From contig LXWE01000008.1 of assembly GCA_001660395.1 (NCBI GenBank), positions 85,421 through 149,420 on the forward strand: a stretch of DNA of 64,000 nucleotides. Direction: 5' to 3'. The stretch comes from Alteromonadaceae bacterium XY-R5 (GTDB lineage Bacteria > Pseudomonadota > Gammaproteobacteria > Enterobacterales > Alteromonadaceae). A program made the translations under genes and the position numbers. Shown here piece after piece: positions 17,788 through 26,102 of this stretch. The first letter of the stretch is position 1, and the number at the start of each line of letters is the position of its first letter. The notes beneath the pieces are model-generated. The model saw only the letters and a program-made list of their open reading frames with translations, made no database searches and had not been told where the DNA came from.

Positions 17788-18893
17788 TTTTTCTCCAAAG
17801 GGGCGTAGTCATCGGCAGATATGATTGGCCCGGTACGATGCTGAAACTCGCTGACGAAGGCCTCGTCATCTTGTTCGGCAATAAAATTTAATAAACAACT
17901 GCTGTAATTGGATTTGGCCTTAGCAACCTTAGTGCCGTCGTCGGTGACCAACAAAATGGTATCGCCGACGGTAAAGTCGCCATGCACTTCCTTGATTTCG
18001 TCACTGGTTAAATGCAACTGACCACCGGCATCGGGACTTGGCACATCGCCGCTGATCACCACTTCTCCTTGCGCCTTTGAGGTATGGGTCATCCAGTGCA
18101 GCTTTTCCTGCATAGGGCTGTCGTAGGGTTGAAACTGCGTGCCAGGGTTCTTGCCTTCAAGCAGCAGGTTAAAGCTACTTTCCTTAAAGCCATTGACGAT
18201 AAAGGTCGTGATGCCGTGGGATGTAGCCTTTTCGGCGGCCTGAATTTTGGTGCGCATCCCACCGGTGCCCACATCGCTGGTGGCACCACCGGCCATGGCA
18301 TAAATGCTGGCATCAATATCTGCTACCCAGGAAATCAGCTTGGCATCAGGATGCAGGTTGGGGTTTTGGTCGTATAAGCCGTCTACGTCGGAGCAGATAA
18401 TCAGGCTGTCAGCGTCGGCTGCTGCGGCAACCATGGCCGACAGATTATCGTTGTCTCCGACCTTGAGAGCATCTGTGGTGACGGTATCGTTTTCGTTAAT
18501 AATGGGCAGTATGTTGTTGTCCAGTAACGAAAAAATCGTGTCGCGAATACTGACGTAACGTTCACGATCCCGCAGATCACCATGGGTCAGCAATATTTGC
18601 GCGGTGGGAAAGTCGAAGAAACGGTCCCAGGTAGCCATCATCTCTGTCTGACCTGCTGCGGCCATGGCTTTTTTGATTTTGATCGACTTGTTGTCATGGT
18701 CCGGAAACAGGTGCGCGCCGGCAGCCACTGAGCCGGACGATACCAGAATGACCTGGATCCCCTGCGCCCGGCAACGTACTACAAACTGGGCAATGGCCAG
18801 TAAGTAGCGAGAGCTGCAGCCTTGTTTCTCTGGTGCGATCAGGGCGCTACCAATTTTGACAACCACGCGTTGCCACGGAAAAGTGTTTTGCAT
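17784..18893 (-). CDS. proB: Glutamate 5-kinase with PUA domain
   Basis: ProB phosphorylates glutamate, the committed and normally proline-inhibited step of proline synthesis. The amino-acid kinase domain is at about 8-260 (VVVKIGSALIA, LVSSGSVAAG, PIINEND, KVGDNDNLSAM, GTGGMRTKIQAAE). A C-terminal PUA domain occupies about 285-360. Asp106 (THGD) matches E. coli Asp107, but residue 142 is Ala where E. coli has Glu143, a position I recall being tied to feedback resistance and osmotolerance. AAGGAG precedes the ATG. The gene lies between putP and proA, which suggests an osmoprotective role. Confidence 0.94.
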   Translation of the reverse strand: MQNTFPWQRVVVKIGSALIAPEKQGCSSRYLLAIAQFVVRCRAQGIQVILVSSGSVAAGAHLFPDHDNKSIKIKKAMAAAGQTEMMATWDRFFDFPTAQILLTHGDLRDRERYVSIRDTIFSLLDNNILPIINENDTVTTDALKVGDNDNLSAMVAAAADADSLIICSDVDGLYDQNPNLHPDAKLISWVADIDASIYAMAGGATSDVGTGGMRTKIQAAEKATSHGITTFIVNGFKESSFNLLLEGKNPGTQFQPYDSPMQEKLHWMTHTSKAQGEVVISGDVPSPDAGGQLHLTSDEIKEVHGDFTVGDTILLVTDDGTKVAKAKSNYSSCLLNFIAEQDDEAFVSEFQHRTGPIISADDYAPLEKK

Positions 18894-18904
18894 AGGTAGC
18901 TCCT

Positions 18905-20401
18905 TTAATTGGCGGCGTGTAGCTGATGTTTTGCTTCAGCAAAAGTTTGCTGAACTGCTTGTGAAGGGGCCTTATCCCACAGGCTGACCAAATACAGAGT
19001 CAGGCTAGATACGATAAAGCCGGGCACTATCTCATACAGCTCAGAGCTCAGGGTGTTACCGTCTGCAAGCACAGGCGCATAGATCCAAAACAGCACGGTT
19101 GCTGCGCCGGCAATGACACCCGCCATGGCGCCTTTGTGGGTCATGTTTGGCCAGAGTAAACTGAACAGTACCAGCGGCCCGAATGCGGCCCCGAATCCGG
19201 CCCAGGCATTACTCACCAGTGACAAAATGCTGTTAGAACGATCAAAGGCCAGCAGCAATGCCACCAGGGCGACACTAAACACACCGACGCGACCGAGAAG
19301 TACCATCTTTTGCGGCGGGATATCCTGTTTTGCCCAGGCGCGATAGAGATCTTCGGTAAGCGAACTGGATGACACCAACAACTGCGACGAGATGGTACTC
19401 ATGATGGCAGCGAGAATAGCTGCCATTAGGAAGCCGGTGATTAACGGGTGAAACAGTATTTGGCTAAAGAGTACAAATATGGTTTCAGGATCGGCAATGC
19501 TGCGATCAAACTTATTCATCCAGGCCACGCCCACCAGGCCTGTACTTAACGCGCCTATGATGGTGACTGTCATCCAGCCCATACCAATGTTGCGGGCAAT
19601 GGGAATGTCTTTCACCGAACGAATTGCCATAAAGCGCACGATAATATGGGGCTGGCCAAAATAGCCCAGCCCCCAGGCGAGGCTGGACACCAGTCCTAGC
19701 ACTGTCAGATGTTCGAGGGATGCGCTAAAGCCAGTGATGGTCTGGCTGGCCTGACGCATTAGTTCGTCGGCACTATTGAACTGCTGATAAGCAACAATGG
19801 GCACCAGGATCAAAGCAACGAACATAATGCAGCCCTGGACAAAGTCGGTCATGCTGACGGCTAAAAAGCCACCCAATAAGGTATATGCTACTACCACTGA
19901 GACAGTGATGATGAGCCCCAGGCTGTAGTCCAGATGAAAGGCCGATTCGAACAGTTTGCCCCCGGCCACCAGGCCTGCCGATGTATATAAAGTGAAAAAG
20001 ACAATAATGACGATGGCAGACACCATGCGCAGAGGGCTGTTACGCATGCCAAAGCGCTTGGCAAAGTAATCGGGAATGGTCAGAGCATCATCGGCGAGCT
20101 GGGTATAGACCCGCAGGCGCGGGGCCACCAAAAGATAGTTGGCCAGGGCTCCCAGCAATAAGCCCAGTGCAATCCACAGGGTATCGTACCCCATGGTGAA
20201 CATGGCCCCGGGTAAACCCATCAGCATCCAGCCACTCATATCCGAGGCACCGGCCGAAAGCGCCGTTACCTGCGGACTCACATTACGGCCGCCGAGAATA
20301 TAACCTGAGATATCATCGGTGGAATTGCGGTAAGCAAACACACCAATAGCGAGCATGGCAACAAAATAGATGCCAAGGGAAACATAGCTTGTGTAATCCA
20401 T
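18905..20401 (-). CDS. putP: Sodium/proline symporter PutP
   Basis: PutP is an SSS-family inner-membrane carrier that imports proline with Na+. The 498-residue protein has about 13 membrane segments and the hallmark SAGASDMSGWMLMGLPG, which contains the Asp and Ser equivalents of E. coli Asp55 and Ser57 used for Na+ binding. Its start is seven bases after the stop of a small membrane-protein gene and has a poor ribosome site, so coupling is likely. Downstream proB begins 11 bases after its stop. Operon linkage with proBA rather than putA points to osmotic accumulation rather than catabolism. Confidence 0.94.
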   Translation of the reverse strand: MDYTSYVSLGIYFVAMLAIGVFAYRNSTDDISGYILGGRNVSPQVTALSAGASDMSGWMLMGLPGAMFTMGYDTLWIALGLLLGALANYLLVAPRLRVYTQLADDALTIPDYFAKRFGMRNSPLRMVSAIVIIVFFTLYTSAGLVAGGKLFESAFHLDYSLGLIITVSVVVAYTLLGGFLAVSMTDFVQGCIMFVALILVPIVAYQQFNSADELMRQASQTITGFSASLEHLTVLGLVSSLAWGLGYFGQPHIIVRFMAIRSVKDIPIARNIGMGWMTVTIIGALSTGLVGVAWMNKFDRSIADPETIFVLFSQILFHPLITGFLMAAILAAIMSTISSQLLVSSSSLTEDLYRAWAKQDIPPQKMVLLGRVGVFSVALVALLLAFDRSNSILSLVSNAWAGFGAAFGPLVLFSLLWPNMTHKGAMAGVIAGAATVLFWIYAPVLADGNTLSSELYEIVPGFIVSSLTLYLVSLWDKAPSQAVQQTFAEAKHQLHAAN

Positions 20402-20408
20402 AACGAAC

Positions 20409-20621
20409 TTAGTGATGCAGCTGTAATGGTGAACGAAGCAGTTGGCCTTTGTGTGGCGCAGATGGGGTGCCGGTTGCTTTGGCGCTGAACAGGCATTTGT
20501 GTAGTTTCATAAATAGCATGGGCACCACATAGCTGCCCAGGAGCAAGGCTAAACAAACCCGGCCGAGCAGGGGGGAGTCGTGGCCTTGAGTGTGCTTTAG
20601 CTGATTTTCTTCTGAATCCAT
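20409..20621 (-). CDS. Small single-helix membrane protein preceding putP
   Basis: A 70-residue protein of unknown function. GGAGG nine bases upstream selects the ATG used here. A charged N-terminus is followed by one membrane helix (LGRVCLALLLGSYVVPMLF, about 16-36) and a basic, His-rich tail. Its stop lies seven bases before the putP start. Small companion proteins are known for several SSS transporters, so an accessory or leader role for PutP is possible but unproven. Confidence 0.6.
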   Translation of the reverse strand: MDSEENQLKHTQGHDSPLLGRVCLALLLGSYVVPMLFMKLHKCLFSAKATGTPSAPHKGQLLRSPLQLHH

Positions 20622-20664
20622 CAGGATATTCCTCCACATTAGTTAAGATTTACATTCATGTCTA

Positions 20665-20684
20665 ATAGTTAGAATACTAATTAT
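20665..20684. promoter_or_regulatory. Candidate MarR-family operator between putP operon and marR-like gene
   Basis: ATAGTTAG (20665-20672), AATA, CTAATTAT (20677-20684) is a 20-bp palindrome with seven of eight arm positions matched. It lies 44 bases upstream of the first gene of the putP-proBA operon. Size and symmetry suit a winged-helix dimer such as the divergent MarR protein. The remaining roughly 245 bp up to the MarR gene shows no gene. Confidence 0.55.
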
Positions 20685-20930
20685 ATTATTCGTGTTTTTG
20701 AGCAATAGATCAACACTTGTCTTGTTTTTACTGGTTTGTGCAGAGTGAATGTGACGTTTTATGTGCTATTTTAGCGTATTTGATTTTTTATTTTGTTTGA
20801 ATTCGAATTGTGTTGAGGAGGGCGGTGGCGGTGGTTTTGACTCAACTCGTTAGGCATGATAGATACAGGAATTAGTAATCTGGATTTGAACTGAGCGAGC
20901 ATTGTCTCTGTTCCTGCTTAGGAAACATTT

Positions 20931-21410
20931 GTGAAGAAATACGAGGAATTATTGGTATCGATGCGCAGAGTCATCCGTGCCATTGATATGTATTCCAAAA
21001 AATTGAGTAAAGAAAGTGGCCTAACCTCACCTCAACTTATTGTCTTGCAGGAAATTGGCATGACTCCAGGGATAATGGTGAAGCAGATTGCCGACAACAT
21101 TAATCTGAGCTCGGCAACGGTCACCAGTATTTTGGATCGTCTGGAAAGTCGGGAATTGGTCGTACGCGAACGTTCATCTCAGGATAAACGTAAGGTCGGG
21201 GTATTTTTAACCGACACCGGACGCGACACCCTGGAAAGTTCGCCTAAGCCATTGCAGGCACATTTTATTCAGCGCTTTGAAGCACTGGAGCAATGGGAGC
21301 AAACCCAGTTGGTGGCGACCATGCAGCGTATTGCCAGCATGATGGATGCCGACAATATCGATGCCTCTCCCTTTCTGGAAGTGGGCCAAATTCGCAGTCA
21401 GCAGGATTAG
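20931..21410 (+). CDS. MarR-family regulator, CosR/EctR-like
   Basis: A 159-residue winged-helix repressor. It starts at GTG with AGGA upstream. The DNA-binding domain spans about 30-100 (SPQLIVLQEIG; VKQIADNINLSSATVTSILDRLESRELV; RKVGVFLTDTGR). The opening KKYEELLVSMRRVIRAIDMY resembles, from memory, the CosR/EctR regulators of compatible-solute genes in Vibrio and methylotrophs. Divergent location from putP-proB-proA supports osmotic control of proline uptake and synthesis. The family link is inference; a different MarR ligand is possible. Confidence 0.82.
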   Translation: MKKYEELLVSMRRVIRAIDMYSKKLSKESGLTSPQLIVLQEIGMTPGIMVKQIADNINLSSATVTSILDRLESRELVVRERSSQDKRKVGVFLTDTGRDTLESSPKPLQAHFIQRFEALEQWEQTQLVATMQRIASMMDADNIDASPFLEVGQIRSQQD

Positions 21411-21417
21411 TGCTACA

Positions 21418-21435
21418 GGCAGGCTTAAGCCTGCC
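21418..21435. terminator. Palindromic terminator between marR-like gene and zntB-like gene
   Basis: GGCAGGCTTAAGCCTGCC is a perfect 18-bp palindrome in the 36-bp gap between two convergent genes. Only short T runs follow, so strength is uncertain. Confidence 0.65.
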
Positions 21436-21446
21436 TTGCTGCACGG

Positions 21447-22400
21447 TTAAACAAACTTCAGACGTCTGAACAGCAAATATTCGACAACACCAATCACAGA
21501 CATGGCCGCACAGAACCAGTAAAAGGCTTCTGCGTTTTCGGTGCCCGGCATACCGCCGATATTGATACCAAACAGACCGGTCAGAAACCCAAGCGGCAGA
21601 AAAATCCCAGCAACGACGGAGAGCATGTAGGTATTGCGGTTCATGCGCGTGTCATTCTGTTGCTGGCATTTTTCGCTGATCAAATGCAACTGCGCCAGAT
21701 AAAAATCAATCGATTCGCCGATACGCATAATCACATCTTTTTGATGGGCTAATGGCAATTGTAATGGGACAAAGTCATCCAGTTCAGCATTGGCGAAGGC
21801 TTCAAGCGCATAGCTTTGTGGTTTGAGGAATCGGTTGAGTTTTAACAGGCGTTTTTGCAATGCATTGAGCTGATTTTTTTGCTGGTTCGCGGTGCTGCCA
21901 TCTTCACTGTCGAGATCTTCAATGGCCTGTTCGGTGGGTTCCAGCAAGTCGTCGATTTTCTCATGTACTCGTTCCAGAATTGCCACCACCAACGCGGGCA
22001 AGGTTTTTGGGCCACGCCCTTCGATCAGCAGGTTGCGCACCTCGGATACCGCTTTGGATGAATGCTTACGAATACTGATCAAACGGCCATTCTGATACAA
22101 CATGCGAATCGTGAGCATATCATCTGGCTGTTTGCCTTCATTCAGATTTACGCCGCGAATGATCAACAGAAAGCTGTTGTCATCCAGGCATTCAAAACGC
22201 GGGCGGGTATCTTCTGCCAGCAGGGCGGTGAGCACTTCCGAGGTAATGCCCTGATTCGCCAGCCATTCGCTCAACCCTTCATGATTGCGATCGCAATGCA
22301 GCCAGACATTGCTTTGATTGCCGATGTCTGTGTGGGGCAATGTGCGTGCGCCATTTGTGTCGAACTGCCAGCTATCGAGAATAAACGGCAAAGGTTGCAT
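21447..22400 (-). CDS. zntB: CorA-superfamily transporter, ZntB-like
   Basis: A 317-residue inner-membrane divalent cation transporter. A long soluble N-terminal funnel (1-250) with coiled-coil helices is followed by two C-terminal membrane helices. The pore signature FGINIGGMPG matches the ZntB branch (GxN followed by IGG) rather than YGMNFEHMPE of CorA, suggesting zinc (or cadmium) rather than magnesium. ZntB was first described as an exporter and later as a proton-driven importer, so direction is not assigned. It is a single gene, with htpX 38 bp upstream on the same strand. Confidence 0.85.
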   Translation of the reverse strand: MQPLPFILDSWQFDTNGARTLPHTDIGNQSNVWLHCDRNHEGLSEWLANQGITSEVLTALLAEDTRPRFECLDDNSFLLIIRGVNLNEGKQPDDMLTIRMLYQNGRLISIRKHSSKAVSEVRNLLIEGRGPKTLPALVVAILERVHEKIDDLLEPTEQAIEDLDSEDGSTANQQKNQLNALQKRLLKLNRFLKPQSYALEAFANAELDDFVPLQLPLAHQKDVIMRIGESIDFYLAQLHLISEKCQQQNDTRMNRNTYMLSVVAGIFLPLGFLTGLFGINIGGMPGTENAEAFYWFCAAMSVIGVVEYLLFRRLKFV

Positions 22401-22438
22401 TTGCTGTCCTTAGGCGCATTGCCAAAATATATTAGGGT

Positions 22439-23311
22439 TTAACCCCGTTGCTGCAGGGCGTCTATGCGCTGCTGTAGCGGTGGGTGGCTTGAGAATAACG
22501 CATGAATACGGCCGGCGTTAATGGCCATGGCTGCCATTTCGTCTGGCATTTCGGCTTGTTGGCCTTGTTGCAGGCGTTTTAGGGCGGCAATCATTTTCTG
22601 ACGGCCAGCCAACGACGCTCCACCGGCATCGGCACGGTATTCACGGTAGCGGGAGAACCACATCACGATCGCCGTGGCTAAAATGCCCAGTACCAGTTCT
22701 GCCAGCATCGACACGATCCAAAATGCCGGGCCGTGACCACGTTCCACCTTGAAGACCACGCGATCAACTACATGCCCAATGACCCGTGACAGGAACACTA
22801 CAAAAGTATTAGTAACGCCTTGTACTAAGGCGAGGGTGACCATATCGCCATTGGCAATGTGACTGATTTCGTGGCCGAGTACGGCTTCTGCTTCGTCCTG
22901 GGTCATTTGTTCGAGCAGGCCTGTGCTGACGGCCACCAGTGCATCGTTTTTATTCCAGCCAGTGGCAAACGCGTTAACGGAAGGGTGCTGGAATATGCCG
23001 ACCTCAGGCATTTTGATCCCCGCTAGCTGGGCTTGGCGGGCAACAGTTTGCAACAGCCACTGCTCGGTACTGTTACTAGGGCGTTCTATCACGTAGACGC
23101 CCATGCTGCGCTTGGCCATGAATTTAGACATCAGCAATGAAATGATAGAGCCGCTAAAGCCGATGACTGCCGCGTAAACCAAAGTGGCAGACAGATTCAG
23201 GTCGATACCGTTTTGATAGAGCAATCCCTCTATGCCGAGCAGGCGAAAGGTCAGACTAAGGAGTAATAAGATCGCCAGGTTAGTGGCAACGAACAAACCG
23301 ATACGCAACAT
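22439..23311 (-). CDS. htpX: Membrane protease HtpX
   Basis: HtpX is an M48 zinc metalloprotease in the inner membrane that degrades misfolded membrane proteins alongside FtsH. The 290-residue protein has two N-terminal membrane helices (about 5-25 and 35-55), the catalytic HEISH motif in VLGHEISHIANGD, two further hydrophobic stretches, and the distal Glu in YREYRADAGGA. AGGTG precedes the ATG. I looked for a sigma-32 promoter and found only a poor candidate. Confidence 0.96.
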   Translation of the reverse strand: MLRIGLFVATNLAILLLLSLTFRLLGIEGLLYQNGIDLNLSATLVYAAVIGFSGSIISLLMSKFMAKRSMGVYVIERPSNSTEQWLLQTVARQAQLAGIKMPEVGIFQHPSVNAFATGWNKNDALVAVSTGLLEQMTQDEAEAVLGHEISHIANGDMVTLALVQGVTNTFVVFLSRVIGHVVDRVVFKVERGHGPAFWIVSMLAELVLGILATAIVMWFSRYREYRADAGGASLAGRQKMIAALKRLQQGQQAEMPDEMAAMAINAGRIHALFSSHPPLQQRIDALQQRG

Positions 23312-23423
23312 AATTCACCTCAATAAGGTCAAACATGACACTGGGGTTGAAACTCAACCACTTTTACCTAATGTAATGATTATCTGGCAAATCCCAAGTG
23401 GCAGAGCGGGGTATTTTCAGCAT

Positions 23424-24665
23424 ATGAGCCATGACAGCAATTCGCCGCAGCTATCGGCAGTGGAACAACAGCACGCAGATGCATCGTTAGGCTTTTGGAC
23501 CCTACTGAGCATGCAAAGTACCACTAAGTTGGCAGATTTAGTGTTTTCCTGTCGCACCACATTACCCTGGCTATTATCGAGTTTGGGAGTGCCTGGCGGC
23601 TGGGCGTCGGCATTAGTGCCGCTGCGCGAAGGCATGGCGATGATCCCGCAGTGGTGGCTGAAACAATATTTTCGCCAGCGCGCGAATAGATTAATGTTAT
23701 GGCGTTACGGCGCGCTATTACAGGCTATTAGCATGGCAATGCTGGGGCTGAGTTGCTGGTGGCTGCCACTCCAGTGGATTGGCCCGTTAGTGCTATTTTG
23801 GGTCACGCTGTTCGGCCTTGGCCGGGCATTATCATCCCTGACGATGAAGGATGTGCAGGGCGAGGTCGTCAGTAAGGGCAAACGAGGACGATTAAGCGGA
23901 TGGGCAACTATTCTGGCCGGGGGCTTAACCCTGTGTATTGCTTATGCAGGCATCCGTCATTGGCAGCAAAGTGCGGAGAGTCTTATTTGGCTGGTGATGC
24001 TGGCGGCTTGTTTAATGGTGATTGCACTTTTAATCAGCCTGGCATTATCGATTGACTGGCCTGATCGGAATGCGAACCATCATCCCGGTTTGCTTGCTGG
24101 TTTGCGCCAAACCCCAACGCTGCGTCAATTGGTGCTAAGCCGCTGTTTGTTGCTGCATGGTGCTCTGATCACACCTTATTTGATTTTGATGGTTTCTGGT
24201 CAGGGAGGCCCAACAACGCTGGGATTTTTTCTCGCTGCCAGCGCCCTAGCAGAAATGCTGTCGGGCTACTTCTGGGGGCGGCTGGCTGATTACAGTGCCA
24301 AACTCGCGTTGCAAGTTGCGGCGTTACTTACCTTACTTTGCTGCCTGGTTTTCTACTGCTTTGTTGCTGAGCTAAGTGTTTACTGGCAGGCGCTGATGTT
24401 TTTAGGTGTGAATCTGGGGTATGCAGGTGTGCGCATCGGACGAAAAACCTACTTACTGGATATTGCCGAAGGGGAAACCCGTACGCACTTTACCGCCACG
24501 GCAAATACCTTGGTGGGAGTGGTGTTATTGCTGTTGGGGGCACTTTACGCGTTGCTGTATCCCTGGTTAGGGCAAAGTATAGTGCTGCTGTTGTGTCTGT
24601 TGCTGTTACTGGGGTGTGGGCATAGCCTGTGGCTACACCCTGATAAACCCAAGCAGCTGGATTAA
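23424..24665 (+). CDS. MFS-type transporter
   Basis: A 413-residue polytopic inner-membrane protein with about 12 hydrophobic segments. The ATG chosen (MSHDSNSP) removes a poorly conserved upstream extension that would overlap htpX. Features such as RLSGWATILAGG and GYFWGRLADYSAK have the style of MFS signature loops. The substrate is unknown. The gene ends in a TTAA shared with the stop codon of the convergent MscS-like gene. Confidence 0.75.
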   Translation: MSHDSNSPQLSAVEQQHADASLGFWTLLSMQSTTKLADLVFSCRTTLPWLLSSLGVPGGWASALVPLREGMAMIPQWWLKQYFRQRANRLMLWRYGALLQAISMAMLGLSCWWLPLQWIGPLVLFWVTLFGLGRALSSLTMKDVQGEVVSKGKRGRLSGWATILAGGLTLCIAYAGIRHWQQSAESLIWLVMLAACLMVIALLISLALSIDWPDRNANHHPGLLAGLRQTPTLRQLVLSRCLLLHGALITPYLILMVSGQGGPTTLGFFLAASALAEMLSGYFWGRLADYSAKLALQVAALLTLLCCLVFYCFVAELSVYWQALMFLGVNLGYAGVRIGRKTYLLDIAEGETRTHFTATANTLVGVVLLLLGALYALLYPWLGQSIVLLLCLLLLLGCGHSLWLHPDKPKQLD

Positions 24666-25276
24666 AAACGCTTGTCTTTGCCGTAGCCGAAACGGCGTTT
24701 GACTGGCACGGGGACAGGTGTCGTCACCTTGCCCATGCCTCGAAATTTTTCGCGCGGATTTACCAATGTGGGACGCGCCATCAGCAGATTGTTGGGGTAC
24801 AACACGACTTCCCGCTGTTCAGTGACTAATTTGGTATTGAGTAATCCCAGTTCTGAAATAAAGCCTTCAATGTAATTATCCCCTTCAACCACGCGAATGA
24901 AATTACCGCGGCGATAGTTGTCATTAAAGATCATAAACAGGTAGCAGGTGACATTGCTTAAGATTGACCAGTTCGCAAATAATGCCACGCCGGTGAGTGT
25001 GATCACTGACGTTGAGATCAGCAATAGGCCACTAATATCGACACCCCAGATAATCAATAACACCGCAATGGTGGCGGTGGCGACTAAAAGTCTGATGGTG
25101 TGGTAGGCACGGCGGCTGGAGCGAGACTTAAAGCCGGCGCGATCAATGCTGCGTTCGATGCGGGGCAGGGCAAACTGGGTAATAAGGCGATAAGCCAGCA
25201 ACGCAATAACGCTGGCTAGCAGATGTAGCTCGTAATTATCTAGCCATTGAGAAAAGTCAGAAAGCATGTCGTTCAT
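24662..25276 (-). CDS. Small MscS-family mechanosensitive channel-like protein
   Basis: A 204-residue membrane protein with three hydrophobic segments (about 18-36, 63-81, 84-115) and an MscS-type beta domain (GNFIRVVEGDNYIEGFISELGLLNTKLV; VLYPNNLLMARP). It lacks the large C-terminal cage of E. coli MscS (286 residues), ending in a basic tail. Related proteins release solutes on osmotic downshock. It overlaps the MFS gene by four bases at the 3' end. Confidence 0.82.
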   Translation of the reverse strand: MNDMLSDFSQWLDNYELHLLASVIALLAYRLITQFALPRIERSIDRAGFKSRSSRRAYHTIRLLVATATIAVLLIIWGVDISGLLLISTSVITLTGVALFANWSILSNVTCYLFMIFNDNYRRGNFIRVVEGDNYIEGFISELGLLNTKLVTEQREVVLYPNNLLMARPTLVNPREKFRGMGKVTTPVPVPVKRRFGYGKDKRF

Positions 25277-25344
25277 AAAAAAGCAGAATTTAACAGGGGC
25301 GGTATTTTACGCCCAATTGCTGTTAATGATAGCCGCTTAAAGGA

Positions 25345-25713
25345 TTAGTTATAGATTTTTACCTGTAACCGACCTTGTTGTTCAATCACATCTATCAGTG
25401 GGATAAAACCCATGGGGGTGCTCAGGCTGACGTAACCACCGGCATGTTCAACCAAAATATCACCATAGTGGGACTGGCGAGCCGGTACCGGCGTGTAAGC
25501 AACGTTCATATTGGCCTGGTTAACCCAGACACTGGGGCCACCTGTGACCATAAAGGCGATATCCAGTTCATGGTGCTTTACCCGGCTGGCCAGGGCGTAG
25601 TGACCAAGTGAATCGATGACCATGCGAATTAACTGGCGTTCATCATCAGCCTGCTGCATGCGTATTTGCAAGATCTGATCGGCGTGAAAGACATCTATCA
25701 TAAGCTCACTCAT
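25345..25713 (-). CDS. Hypothetical protein, second gene of a zinc-ribbon pair
   Basis: A 122-residue cytoplasmic protein of unknown function with mixed alpha-beta character and no signal or membrane segment. The start used (MSELMIDVF) overlaps the end of the upstream zinc-ribbon gene as ATGAGTGA, implying translational coupling. An ATG further upstream lies inside that gene and is unlikely. Nothing in the sequence points to an activity. Confidence 0.6.
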   Translation of the reverse strand: MSELMIDVFHADQILQIRMQQADDERQLIRMVIDSLGHYALASRVKHHELDIAFMVTGGPSVWVNQANMNVAYTPVPARQSHYGDILVEHAGGYVSLSTPMGFIPLIDVIEQQGRLQVKIYN

Positions 25714-25906
25714 CTCGATTCTTACGTTGGGTGATAATATTAATACCACCATTTTTGCCTGGCGCAATAATCAATTGTAGAGGGGTACTGCAGGTTGTGC
25801 AGCGTTGCTGAATTTCGATAAGTTGATTATGGGTGCCAGGGACTTGAATAGTCGCAACACTGCGACAACAGGGGCAGCGATATTCGCCGACGACTGAGAT
25901 TTTCAT
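25706..25906 (-). CDS. Small zinc-ribbon protein
   Basis: A 66-residue protein with two Cys pairs, CPCC near residue 11 and CTTC near residue 36, spaced as in a zinc ribbon. A good ribosome site (AAGGAA) precedes the ATG. It forms a two-gene unit with the downstream 122-residue protein. The role is unknown; such small ribbons often serve in nucleic-acid or protein contacts. Confidence 0.65.
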   Translation of the reverse strand: MKISVVGEYRCPCCRSVATIQVPGTHNQLIEIQQRCTTCSTPLQLIIAPGKNGGINIITQRKNRDE

Positions 25907-26102
25907 GCAACATTCCTTGTTCGCATTTAAGAGGAGTCGAATTCGTTGCTGGTTAATATACCCGCAGTTGAATTATTCACCAATCGGGATTTGCGTAGAA
26001 GTTCAAAGGTGAGTTTTTGTCGATTAGTCTCGAAGCCGTTGTCGCCATGGGATTTTATGGTAACGTAAGCCCGACTGTAGTGAGCGCAAGAGATAAATAA
26101 TA

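Noticed and set aside
23312..23423. Sigma-32 promoter for htpX
   Set aside because: The best candidate (CTTGGGA, then CATTACAT on the minus strand) matches too poorly in both boxes.
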